A stretch of 64,000 nt of DNA, taken from contig NZ_JAPUVO010000129.1 in assembly GCF_029255185.1 (NCBI RefSeq), positions 1 to 64,000 on the forward strand, written 5' to 3'. A program made the translations under genes and the position numbers. Of this stretch, positions 27,017-34,642 are shown piece after piece. Within the stretch, counting starts at the first letter, position 1; each line of letters begins with the position of its first letter. The DNA comes from Propionivibrio sp. (GTDB taxonomy: Bacteria > Pseudomonadota > Gammaproteobacteria > Burkholderiales > Rhodocyclaceae). Below the pieces are notes generated by a model that saw nothing but the letters and a program-made list of their open reading frames with translations, ran no database searches and had not been told where the DNA came from.

Positions 27017-28432
27017 ATGGCAATTTCCTCTCCGGGCCTGGGCTCGAACCTGGATGTCAACAGCATCGTCTCACAGTTGATGTCGGTGGAGCAGCGCCCG
27101 CTGACTGCGCTGGCAAAGAAAGAGGCAGCGTATCAGGCCAAGATTTCGGCGCTCGGTTCGCTCAAAGGCTCGATTTCCGCGTTACAGACCGCCGCGTCCA
27201 ACCTGATCCCCAGCACCGGGATCACGGCGGCAACAAAGTTCACCAGTAACCGGGTCACCGTTGCCGACGGCACCATTCTCACCGCGTCAGCCAAGGCCTC
27301 GGCCGTTGCGGGGGACTATACAATCGAAGTCACCTCGCTGGCCAAGGCGCAACGTCTGACCTCGCTGGCCAGCCCGGCGCTCGGCAGCGGCGACCGGACG
27401 CTGACCATCGAAACGGGCAGCGTCGCGGGCAGCGGCCCCGATGGGGTTGGCGGTGGTGGCGCCTTCAGCCTGATCGCCGGCAGCAGCGCGGCAGCCATTA
27501 CCATCGGCAGCGGCGTCACCACTCTGAGCGGAGTCGCCGATGCCATCAACGCCGCCAGTGCCGGCGTCACCGCGACGGTAATCACCAGTGGCAGCGACAG
27601 CTATTTGTCGCTGACCAGCCAAGGCATGGGCACCGGCAACGTCATTCGCGTAACCGGTGACATCGCCTCGCTCAATTACGACCCATCAACCGACAGCGGC
27701 GGCCTGGTCCAGAAAGTCGGCGACGAAGCCTCCGATGCCGTATTCAAGCTCAATGGCATCGACGTGACGAACAGCGGCAACACCATCACCAGTGTCGTTC
27801 AGGGGCTGACCATCAACTTGCTCAAAGAAGGCACAACCAATTTTAGCGTGCAGCGCGACACCTCCAGCCTGACTGTCGGCGTCAATGCATTTGTCAAAGC
27901 CTACAACGACTTCAATACCGCCAGCGCCAGCCTGGGCAGCTACAACGCAGCAACCAAGGCGGCCGGCGTGCTCAATGGCGACAGCACCCTGCGCTTGGCG
28001 CAAAGCACCCTGCGCTCGGTGACCGGCAGCATTCCCACAGGCATCACCAGCACCACCTTGACGCGCCTGTCCGATATTGGCGTCAACATTCAGAAGGATG
28101 GCAGTCTGGTCGTCGATTCGAGCAAGCTGGCAACAGCGATCAGCAGTGATTTTACCGGCGTCGCCAATCTGGTTTCGGCTTATGGCAGCGCATTCAAGAC
28201 GGCCGCCGAAGGGCTGACTAGCACCGGCGGCAGTATCAGCACCCGCACCGATGGCCTTAACGCTTCGATCAAGAGCCTGGACAAGCAGGGCGAGAAAATT
28301 CTCGACCGCCTGACACAAATCGAGGCGCGTTACCGCAAGCAGTTCACCACGCTGGATACGACGATTTCCAACCTGAATAAGACCAGTACCTATTTAACGC
28401 AACAACTCGCCAACCTGCCCAAGATTGGTTAG
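27017..28432 (+). CDS. fliD: Flagellar cap protein FliD (HAP2)
   Basis: Forms the cap at the filament tip and guides flagellin folding as subunits arrive. The 471 residues have the FliD N-terminal domain (SSPGLGSNLDVNSIVSQLMS, QRPLTALAKKEAAYQAKISA), flagellin-IN-like repeats in the middle (TLSGVADAINAASAGVTATV), and the C-terminal coiled-coil with LNKTSTYLTQQLANLPK. AGGAG lies before ATG 27017. It is followed by its export chaperone genes fliS and fliT. Confidence 0.96.
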   Translation: MAISSPGLGSNLDVNSIVSQLMSVEQRPLTALAKKEAAYQAKISALGSLKGSISALQTAASNLIPSTGITAATKFTSNRVTVADGTILTASAKASAVAGDYTIEVTSLAKAQRLTSLASPALGSGDRTLTIETGSVAGSGPDGVGGGGAFSLIAGSSAAAITIGSGVTTLSGVADAINAASAGVTATVITSGSDSYLSLTSQGMGTGNVIRVTGDIASLNYDPSTDSGGLVQKVGDEASDAVFKLNGIDVTNSGNTITSVVQGLTINLLKEGTTNFSVQRDTSSLTVGVNAFVKAYNDFNTASASLGSYNAATKAAGVLNGDSTLRLAQSTLRSVTGSIPTGITSTTLTRLSDIGVNIQKDGSLVVDSSKLATAISSDFTGVANLVSAYGSAFKTAAEGLTSTGGSISTRTDGLNASIKSLDKQGEKILDRLTQIEARYRKQFTTLDTTISNLNKTSTYLTQQLANLPKIG

Positions 28433-28441
28433 GAGTACTAA

Positions 28442-28855
28442 ATGTTCGGCAATGCACGCAACGCGATTTCAGCCTACCAGAAGGTAGGCGTTGACGCAGC
28501 CATTGAGGTCGCTGACCCGCACCGGCTGATCCTACTGCTTTTCTCCGGCGCCCAGGCGGCGATCGGCAACGCCCGCGCCGCCATGCATTTGAAACAAATC
28601 GCCGCCAAGGGTCATGCCATCTCGCAGGCCATCGACATCATCAGCAACGGCTTAAAGGCCAGCCTTGACCAGGAGAATGGCGGCGATATCGCCCCCCGGC
28701 TCGAAGCCCTCTACGATTACATGGTGTTCCGTCTGCTCAGCGCCAATATGAAGAATGACTTGCAGGCGCTGGAAGAAGTCTCCGGTTTGCTCGAAGAAAT
28801 TCATTCAGCCTGGCGCGACATTGCGCCGTCCCAGCAACAACAAGCGGTGGCATGA
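28442..28855 (+). CDS. fliS: Flagellin export chaperone FliS
   Basis: A 137-residue helical protein that binds the C-terminal tail of flagellin and keeps it unfolded for secretion. The start MFGNARNAISAYQKVGVDAA and LILLLFSGAQAAI are the FliS family marks; AGGAG lies just before ATG 28442. The stop overlaps the fliT start in ATGA. Confidence 0.96.
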   Translation: MFGNARNAISAYQKVGVDAAIEVADPHRLILLLFSGAQAAIGNARAAMHLKQIAAKGHAISQAIDIISNGLKASLDQENGGDIAPRLEALYDYMVFRLLSANMKNDLQALEEVSGLLEEIHSAWRDIAPSQQQQAVA

Positions 28856-29136
28856 GCCAGAATCTACGTGTGCTGGAAAATTTTCTGGCGCTCTCCGAGG
28901 CCATGGCCCGTGCCGCAGCCGCGCAGGAATGGGACAGCCTGGCGCGCGCTGACGAGGAGCGCGGCACTCTTGCAGACAAACTGCCTGACGACCTTGGCGC
29001 GCAACTGCCGCCATCAGAACAGGGGCAGGCGCGAACACTCATTGAACGCTGCCAGCACCTGGATGCGCAAACTCGCACACTGGTCGAAGAACGCCAGAAA
29101 TCATTGCGCATTCTGCTGCGCGAAACCAGCCCGTAA
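28852..29136 (+). CDS. fliT: FliT-like flagellar chaperone
   Basis: A 94-residue, wholly helical, charged protein with no transmembrane segment. Size, helical pattern and position right after fliS fit FliT, which chaperones FliD and can bind flagellar regulators. FliT proteins diverge strongly in sequence, so the call rests mostly on context. The start ATG overlaps the fliS stop by four bases. Confidence 0.75.
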   Translation: MSQNLRVLENFLALSEAMARAAAAQEWDSLARADEERGTLADKLPDDLGAQLPPSEQGQARTLIERCQHLDAQTRTLVEERQKSLRILLRETSP

Positions 29137-29142
29137 GCTGCA

Positions 29143-30303
29143 ATGATCCCCGCCGACGTCGCCAGCCGCCTGCAGGTTTCTGCCGACAGTGCACTGCGTC
29201 CGGTGGCGCCGGCGCAGGAAATTGCCGACAAGCTCTCCGGCCTGATCGCCGGTCAGAAGGTCATGGCGGAAATTCAGGCCATGCTGCCCAATGGCACGTA
29301 TCGGGCGATGATCAACCAACGCAATGTCACTCTGGCGCTCCCTTTTTCTGCCAAAAGTGGTGATGCGCTCGAACTCCTGGTCACCGAATCTGATGGCAAG
29401 CTGGCACTGGCCGTAGCCACCCGCCCGGACGAAGGCGGCAAGCCGGCTGCCGCCTCGACCTCGGCAACGCTTAGCCGTACCGGCCAACTGATTAGCAACC
29501 TGCTTTCCGAAACCCGCGACGCCAAGGGCGGAGCCGCCACACCGCTAAACGCCAACCAGCCGCTCAGCGCCACGCCAGTCAGCGCACAAAACTTGCTGCC
29601 CCAGCTCAAGCAGGCGATTACACAAAGCGGGATGTTCTACGAAGCGCATCAAGCCGAGTGGGTTGAAGGCCGTTTTCCGCAAGCAGCGCTACTCCAGGAG
29701 CCTCAAGGAAAACTGTCTTCACCGAACGCATTCACAACCGCGACGATTGCGATGACTGCGCAAGAGGGCCGTGTAGCGCAGCCCAAAGCGCCGGTTGGCG
29801 CTGGCGAACCGGCGGCCGCCCTGCGTCTAGCTGCAGACGACGTGCCGACGTCTGAGGTCAGCAAAACCAGCTCTACTCAACCGTCAGCAGCGCCGGGTCA
29901 GGTGGTCGCACCACAGACGCAAACCCTTGTGCAACAACAACTGGAAGCGCTGGCGACACAAAACTTCAGTTGGCAGGGCCAGATCTGGCCGGGTCAGGAA
30001 ATGCGCTGGGAAATTGACGAAGACGCCGCTCGGCGTGATCATGGGGGCGACGAGACCGCCGCCAAGTGGGCAACACGGCTGCACCTGACGCTGCCGAACC
30101 TGGGTGAAATCGATGCCCAGCTTCGCCTGCAGGGCACCCAGATTACCCTGATGATGACGGCCGGCAACGCTGAAACACGCGCCCTGATGCGCGCTTCGAG
30201 CGTGGCGCTGCGCAGCCAGCTTGATGAGGCCGGCATCACCCTGGCCTCGCTTGGCGTAGCTTCGCTTACTGCCGGCAAGAGCGATGGCCAAGGCCGACAA
30301 TGA
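29143..30303 (+). CDS. FliK-like flagellar hook-length domain protein
   Basis: A 386-residue protein. The N-terminal part is folded-looking (VMAEIQAMLPNGTYRAMINQ), the middle is a low-complexity Ser/Ala/Gln linker, and the C-terminal domain (HLTLPNLGEIDAQLRLQGTQITLMM) resembles the FliK/Flg_hook C-terminal fold. It is separate from the true fliK at 40 kb and is followed, with a 20-base overlap, by a short FlhB-like gene. FliK and the FlhB C-terminal domain act together in the substrate switch, so this pair may form an auxiliary switch. The function is inferred. Confidence 0.7.
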   Translation: MIPADVASRLQVSADSALRPVAPAQEIADKLSGLIAGQKVMAEIQAMLPNGTYRAMINQRNVTLALPFSAKSGDALELLVTESDGKLALAVATRPDEGGKPAAASTSATLSRTGQLISNLLSETRDAKGGAATPLNANQPLSATPVSAQNLLPQLKQAITQSGMFYEAHQAEWVEGRFPQAALLQEPQGKLSSPNAFTTATIAMTAQEGRVAQPKAPVGAGEPAAALRLAADDVPTSEVSKTSSTQPSAAPGQVVAPQTQTLVQQQLEALATQNFSWQGQIWPGQEMRWEIDEDAARRDHGGDETAAKWATRLHLTLPNLGEIDAQLRLQGTQITLMMTAGNAETRALMRASSVALRSQLDEAGITLASLGVASLTAGKSDGQGRQ

Positions 30304-30610
30304 TCCGCTGAAAAGTGCTGTGGCTCTGGCGTACAGCCAGACGGACGCAGCCCCGCGAGTGGTCGCCAAAGGGCGCGGCGTAGTCGCCGAACAGATCATC
30401 TTGCGCGCTCGCGAACACGGCGTTTATGTGCACGAATCACCGGAGCTCGTCTCGTTGCTGATGCAGATCGACCTCGATCAGCGCATTCCGCCGCAACTCT
30501 ACATCGCCGTTTCGGAACTGCTGGCCTGGATCTATCGCCTGGAAAATGGCCTGCCGGCCGCCGCATCCCCTGTTCTCTCAGCCTTGCCTGAAACGCTCGA
30601 AAAAACGTAA
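30284..30610 (+). CDS. FlhB C-terminal-domain-like protein (FhlB type)
   Basis: A 108-residue protein that matches only the cytoplasmic tail of the FlhB/YscU family: VALAYSQTDAAPRVVAKGRG, then AREHGVYVHESPELVSLLMQID and PPQLYIAVSELLAWIY. It lacks the membrane helices of FlhB and the NPTH self-cleavage motif; the corresponding place reads AYSQ. Similar stand-alone tails, often called FhlB, occur in other proteobacteria and can partly replace the FlhB tail. Its overlap with the FliK-like gene supports a joint role. Confidence 0.8.
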   Translation: MAKADNDPLKSAVALAYSQTDAAPRVVAKGRGVVAEQIILRAREHGVYVHESPELVSLLMQIDLDQRIPPQLYIAVSELLAWIYRLENGLPAAASPVLSALPETLEKT

Positions 30611-30730
30611 GTTGCCTGGACGAATCGTTTTGGCATAAGCCTTTACGTCATCCTTCCTGCTCAAGTCTTTCATTTCTCCTGGAGGAAATTTGCTTTAAAC
30701 TCTTCACAGAAAACGCTTTCAGGATTGAAA

Positions 30731-31534
30731 ATGGCAGAAACCGAAGTCCAGGCGGACTCAGAACCCTCACCAGCTGCATTTGAACTCGAGCGACCCAACG
30801 ACTACAGCAAGTTTTTGCTGTACTCCAAGTCGGAAATCCTTGCTGTCCTGCGTGCCCTGATTCAAAAAGGGTCGATGGTCACGGTCCATTTTGACCGGGG
30901 CAATTCTTTCCTGCTCACCTCGATCATCGCCCTGAGCACCGACAATCGCGAGTTTTTCCTCGACATGGGCAGCGACGACGAGATGAACCGCAGGGCGTTG
31001 CTGACCAACAAGCTCATTTTCACGACGATTATCGACAAGGTGAAAGTTCAGTTCAGCCTGAACAAAGTGTCACAAACACAGCACGACGGACGCCTCGCCT
31101 TTCTCGCCAGCGTTCCCGAAACACTGCTCCGTCTGCAGCGCCGCGAGTATTTTCGGCTGCCCACTCCGGTAGTCAATCCACTCAAACTTAATACCATCGT
31201 CAAGTGCCCAGACGACAGCACGTTGCGTCTCGATCTGTCGCTGATGGATATCAGCGGCGGCGGTGTTGGCCTGATCGTACCACCCGATCAGGCCGGACTT
31301 TTCCAGCGCGGAGACATCCTGGACGAGTGCAAAATCATGCTGCCCGACGAGGGTTTGCTGATCGTTAGCCTGTGTGTGCGCAACCAGTTTGACGTCACCA
31401 CTCGCAGTGGCTCGCGGTTTTTCCGCGTCGGTTGCGAATTCCTAAACTTATCCGCCTCCCGACTTACTCTGGTTCAGCGCTACATCACGCGCATCGAACG
31501 CGAACGCAAGGCAAGACTGAACGGCTTGGCCTGA
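30731..31534 (+). CDS. ycgR: Flagellar brake protein YcgR (PilZ domain)
   Basis: Cyclic-di-GMP effector that slows the flagellar motor. The 267 residues contain an N-terminal YcgR domain (YSKFLLYSKSEILAVLRALIQKG) and a C-terminal PilZ domain with the c-di-GMP motif RREYFR near residue 140 and DISGGGVGL later (consensus RxxxR and D/NxSxxG). ATG 30731 is preferred over a TTG two codons earlier; AGGA lies 7 bases before. It stands alone between the fliC cluster and convergent fliE. Confidence 0.94.
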   Translation: MAETEVQADSEPSPAAFELERPNDYSKFLLYSKSEILAVLRALIQKGSMVTVHFDRGNSFLLTSIIALSTDNREFFLDMGSDDEMNRRALLTNKLIFTTIIDKVKVQFSLNKVSQTQHDGRLAFLASVPETLLRLQRREYFRLPTPVVNPLKLNTIVKCPDDSTLRLDLSLMDISGGGVGLIVPPDQAGLFQRGDILDECKIMLPDEGLLIVSLCVRNQFDVTTRSGSRFFRVGCEFLNLSASRLTLVQRYITRIERERKARLNGLA

Positions 31535-31540
31535 AACAGT

Positions 31541-31562
31541 AACGGCGCCTCGAAGCGCCGTT
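31541..31562. terminator. Hairpin between convergent ycgR and fliE
   Basis: AACGGCGC and GCGCCGTT form a perfect 8-bp stem with a CTCGAA loop, six bases after the ycgR stop. Only a short T-rich tail (TTATT) follows. It probably ends transcription from both sides. Confidence 0.6.
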
Positions 31563-31596
31563 ATTCTCTGCACAGTGTAAAAGTCAGCGCAGCGTT

Positions 31597-31920
31597 TTAT
31601 ATCTGCATATTCATCACGTCGTGATACGCCGATACGAGCTTGTTGCGCACCTGTACCATTTCCTGAAAAGAAATATTGGCTTTCTGCAGTGAAATCATGA
31701 CCTCGTGCAGATTGCCGCCACCCTCGCCGGCGGCAAAATTTGCCGCCATGCCCTCCGCCTGCTGCTGCGTCTGATTGACCTGAGCGATCGAATTCTGCAA
31801 CACCTGAGCGAAGTCAGCCCCACCCGTTGCCGGGCTCTGTGCTTCGGATACACGGCCACCGGCCTGCGCCGCAGTCGCCCGCAAAACACTCAGCATCTGA
31901 TCAATACCCTGGGTATCCAT
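31597..31920 (-). CDS. fliE: Flagellar hook-basal body protein FliE
   Basis: Links the MS ring to the proximal rod in the periplasm. The 107-residue protein has the FliE C-terminal core EVMISLQKANISFQEMVQVRNKLVSAYHDVMNMQI. ATG 31920 is chosen because GGAGAAGG lies directly upstream; the open frame also allows TTG 31932. It is downstream of fleS-fleR but has its own sigma-54 promoter. It is separated from fliF, which begins the plus-strand operon 2.7 kb away. Confidence 0.95.
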   Translation of the reverse strand: MDTQGIDQMLSVLRATAAQAGGRVSEAQSPATGGADFAQVLQNSIAQVNQTQQQAEGMAANFAAGEGGGNLHEVMISLQKANISFQEMVQVRNKLVSAYHDVMNMQI

Positions 31921-31953
31921 TACCTTCTCCAAACATTTGTCACAATGACCAAC

Positions 31954-31968
31954 GCAATAAGTGCGCCA
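31954..31968 (-). promoter_or_regulatory. Sigma-54 promoter of fliE
   Basis: On the minus strand the sequence reads TGGCGCACTTATTGC, with GG and GC exactly 10 bases apart, against consensus TGGCACG-N4-TTGCW. The start would fall near 31942, about 22 bases before the fliE ATG. FleR, encoded just upstream, is the likely activator. Confidence 0.75.
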
Positions 31969-31998
31969 GATTGACAGCCGCGAACGGAAATTATCTGC

Positions 31999-33360
31999 TC
32001 ACTCGATGAACAACCCGGCTTCCCGGTACTGTTTAAGCTTGTGTCGCAAAGTCCGTTCAGACATTCCCAGGCGTTCGCCGGCAAGTTTGCGCGAACCAGC
32101 CACCGCGTTCAGGGTGTCCAGAATATGCTCACGCTCCATGTCTCTCATATTATCGGTCTTTTGCTCGTCCGCCAGTGCTGCTGATGAATCTGTATTCTGC
32201 CGCATGGCACCGGCCGCTGGCATCGACACCGCCAGCGTGAGATGCAAGGCATCAACTTCAACGACATTCCCCGGAGCAAAGATCACGGCGCGCTGCATGA
32301 CATTTTCCAGTTCTCGAACGTTTCCCGGCCACCCGTGTCGGCGCAGTGCATCCTCGGCAGACGCTGACAGGCGCAGCCCGGTCCGCCGTGAACGACCGCC
32401 GTGCTCGGCCAGAAAATGCTGCGCCAGCGGCACAATATCGTCGGGACGCTGACGCAGGGCGGGAATCAACAGGGGAAACACGTTCAGCCGATAATAAACG
32501 TCCTCGCGCAAAACGCCCCTGCTCACGGCCTCGGCCATGTCCCGGTTGGACGTGGCAATAATGCGAATATCCAGGGCGACCGGTTTCTTGCCACCAACCC
32601 GCTCGACCTCACGTTCCTGAAGAACGCGCAGGAGCTTCGCTTGCAGTCCGATCGGCATCTCGGTCACTTCATCGAGCAGCAGTGTTCCATTCTGTGCCTG
32701 TTCGAACTTGCCGGCCTGAGCCTGCTGCGCACCGGTAAACGCACCTTTCTCATAGCCAAACAAAGTCGCTTCGAGCAAGCTGTCCGGAATGGCCGCGCAG
32801 TTAATGGCGACAAAGGGGCCAGACCGACGCTGCGAATGATTGTGGATGTAGCGTGCGACAACCTCCTTGCCAACGCCGCTTTCACCAGTTAGCAATACTG
32901 TGGTGTCGGTCTGTGCCACACGTGCGGCCAGGGCGAAAAGATTGCGGCTTACCGGGTCCTTGGCGACCACCCGGTCGTCATCCATCGCTTCCGGCAGACG
33001 GTAGCGCGCCACGTGTTCAAGCAGCGCCTTCGGTTCGAAAGGCTTGAGCAGGAAATCGCAGGCGCCGCAACGCATGGCCTCAACCGCCCGGTCAACATCG
33101 GCATAGGCGGTCATCAACACCACCGGCAGATGCGGGAAACGGCTACGAACCTCTTTGAGCAGGGCAATCCCGTCCATCGGCATCATGCGCACGTCGCTGA
33201 CCACCAGCGCCACAGGCTGTGCTTCGAGCAGATTGAGCGCCGCTTCCCCGCCCGACGCAGAAACGACCGCCTGCCCGGCAAGTTCGAGCGTATCGCACAC
33301 CGCTTCGCGCAAATTGGGGTCGTCTTCGACAACCAGTATCGGCAATCCCTGAGCCATCAT
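31999..33360 (-). CDS. fleR: Sigma-54-dependent response regulator FleR/FlrC
   Basis: A 453-residue NtrC-type activator. A receiver domain has VVSDVRMMPMDG (phospho-Asp near residue 55) and TAYAD/KPF marks. An AAA+ domain has Walker A GESGVGKE, the sigma-54 contact loop GAFTGA and Walker B GTLLLDEVTEMP. A C-terminal Fis-type helix-turn-helix follows (KLAGERLGMSERTLRHKLKQY). In Pseudomonas and Vibrio such proteins turn on the middle flagellar genes. Its start overlaps the fleS stop by four bases. The sigma-54 sites found here are its likely targets. Confidence 0.92.
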   Translation of the reverse strand: MMAQGLPILVVEDDPNLREAVCDTLELAGQAVVSASGGEAALNLLEAQPVALVVSDVRMMPMDGIALLKEVRSRFPHLPVVLMTAYADVDRAVEAMRCGACDFLLKPFEPKALLEHVARYRLPEAMDDDRVVAKDPVSRNLFALAARVAQTDTTVLLTGESGVGKEVVARYIHNHSQRRSGPFVAINCAAIPDSLLEATLFGYEKGAFTGAQQAQAGKFEQAQNGTLLLDEVTEMPIGLQAKLLRVLQEREVERVGGKKPVALDIRIIATSNRDMAEAVSRGVLREDVYYRLNVFPLLIPALRQRPDDIVPLAQHFLAEHGGRSRRTGLRLSASAEDALRRHGWPGNVRELENVMQRAVIFAPGNVVEVDALHLTLAVSMPAAGAMRQNTDSSAALADEQKTDNMRDMEREHILDTLNAVAGSRKLAGERLGMSERTLRHKLKQYREAGLFIE

Positions 33361-34538
33361 TCAGCTATCGTCCCGGCAGGCAGCAGCATGACGAATTCCG
33401 ACCCCTCACCGGGTATTGAACTGACTTCGATGCTGCCGCCATGAGCACGCGCGACACCGAGCGCGATGGCCAGACCAAGCCCTGTCCCCTGACCCCGAGT
33501 GGTAAAAAAGGGTTCGAAAATCCGCGCCTGCGCTTCCGGCGCGATACCGCCCCCGGTATCGCGCACGCTGAGTCGAAGGTGCCGACCAGCGATACAGGCG
33601 CCCAGACTGACCTGTGCAGCGCCTTCATGACGCCCCTCGCAGACCTGCAGGGCATTTTCCAAAAGGTTGACCAGCGCACCACCGAGCGCCTTCCGACTGC
33701 CGGTGATCATAGCATCACCGACCTGGGCGGTGACGCTGAAACTGACCCCTTTTTCCTGGCACAGGGGCGCCATCGTCTGGGCGACTTCGGCAATCAGCGC
33801 TGCGGCAGGGATCACATCACGACCAATACTCTCACCGCGCGCGAAAAGAAGGACATCCTGAATCAAGCGCTCGAGACGCTTCAACTGTTCACTCGCCTTA
33901 CCGGCAAAGCGGGTACGTGCGGCATCGGAAAGATCCGGCTGAGCAAGATTGGCGCTGTAAAGCAAGGCCGTGGCCAGCGGTGTTCGCAACTGGTGCGCCA
34001 GCGCGGCGGCCATCTCACCCATCGCCGCCAGGCGCTGGTTGCGTTCAACCTCGGCCTTGAGTTCATGGGCAACCGTAATGTCGTGAATCAGCAGCAGACG
34101 CCCGCCTGCTGAATCAATCGGACTCTCGGCAATCGAAACGCGCCGCGCGTCAAGCTGCCACTCGTCCGGCGCATCGCTGGCAGCAAGCTGCGCTTGCGCC
34201 AGCGCTGACCAATCGCTGCCAATGATGGCCTGACCGAGCATTTGTCGGGCGACCGGATTGGCTTCGCTGATCAGTGCTGCGCTGTCGAGAACCACCACAC
34301 CGGCGGGTAGGGCGTTAAGCAGCAGGGAAAGACGCTCGGAAAGCGCCTCCTTTTCCTGGTATTGCCTAAGCAACTCACCATTGGCAACGGCCAACTCGGC
34401 GGTCAGCGATTCAACACGACCTTGCAAGCCCTCGTAAGCCTGAGTGAGCTCGAGCGACACCTGATTGAAAACATCAAAAGCACGCTGCAATTCCTGCGCT
34501 TTCATCTCCGGGGCCGCTATTTGCGCCGCTTCACTCAT
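33357..34538 (-). CDS. fleS: Flagellar sensor histidine kinase FleS/FlrB
   Basis: A soluble 393-residue kinase with no transmembrane helix. It has an N-terminal coiled-coil, a PAS-like domain (LLLNALPAGVVVLDSAALI), the HisKA box AALAHQLRTPLATALLYSAN with the phospho-His, and the ATPase with N-box NLLENALQV and G boxes DTGGGIAPEAQARIFEPFF and GTGLGL. It should phosphorylate FleR. ATG 34538 begins a family-like N-terminus; an in-frame TTG at 34559 is less likely. Divergent from fliF, 104 bases apart. Confidence 0.9.
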   Translation of the reverse strand: MSEAAQIAAPEMKAQELQRAFDVFNQVSLELTQAYEGLQGRVESLTAELAVANGELLRQYQEKEALSERLSLLLNALPAGVVVLDSAALISEANPVARQMLGQAIIGSDWSALAQAQLAASDAPDEWQLDARRVSIAESPIDSAGGRLLLIHDITVAHELKAEVERNQRLAAMGEMAAALAHQLRTPLATALLYSANLAQPDLSDAARTRFAGKASEQLKRLERLIQDVLLFARGESIGRDVIPAAALIAEVAQTMAPLCQEKGVSFSVTAQVGDAMITGSRKALGGALVNLLENALQVCEGRHEGAAQVSLGACIAGRHLRLSVRDTGGGIAPEAQARIFEPFFTTRGQGTGLGLAIALGVARAHGGSIEVSSIPGEGSEFVMLLPAGTIAE

Positions 34539-34542
34539 TCGA

Positions 34543-34558
34543 TGGAAAATCCCGTGCA
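34543..34558 (+). promoter_or_regulatory. Weak sigma-54-like site before fliF
   Basis: TGGAAAATCCCGTGCA keeps the GG-N10-GC spacing but lacks the CAC after GG and has GTGCA instead of TTGCA. Its position, about 75 bases of leader before fliF, is reasonable. It is the only such site in the fleS/fliF gap. Confidence 0.3.
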
Positions 34559-34642
34559 ATTAACAGCTACAATAGTAGAATATTTCTCAGCACTTTTCGC
34601 TTTTTGCTTGATTAATCGCAAAGTTAACACATTATCGCAAGC

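Noticed and set aside
30680..30695. Sigma-54-like TGGAGGAAATTTGC before ycgR
   Set aside because: GG and GC are 9 bases apart instead of 10, which normally abolishes function; GGAGGAAA may only be a chance Shine-Dalgarno-like string.
30696..30722. Sigma-28-like site (TAAACTCT-N11-GCTTTCAG) before ycgR
   Set aside because: The -10 is poor and transcription would start at the ATG itself, leaving no leader.
32079..32091. CGGCAAGTTTGCG as a firm activator site for fliE
   Set aside because: Imperfect and inside the fleR coding region, where such strings can arise from codon use; kept only as a remark under the flgB palindrome.
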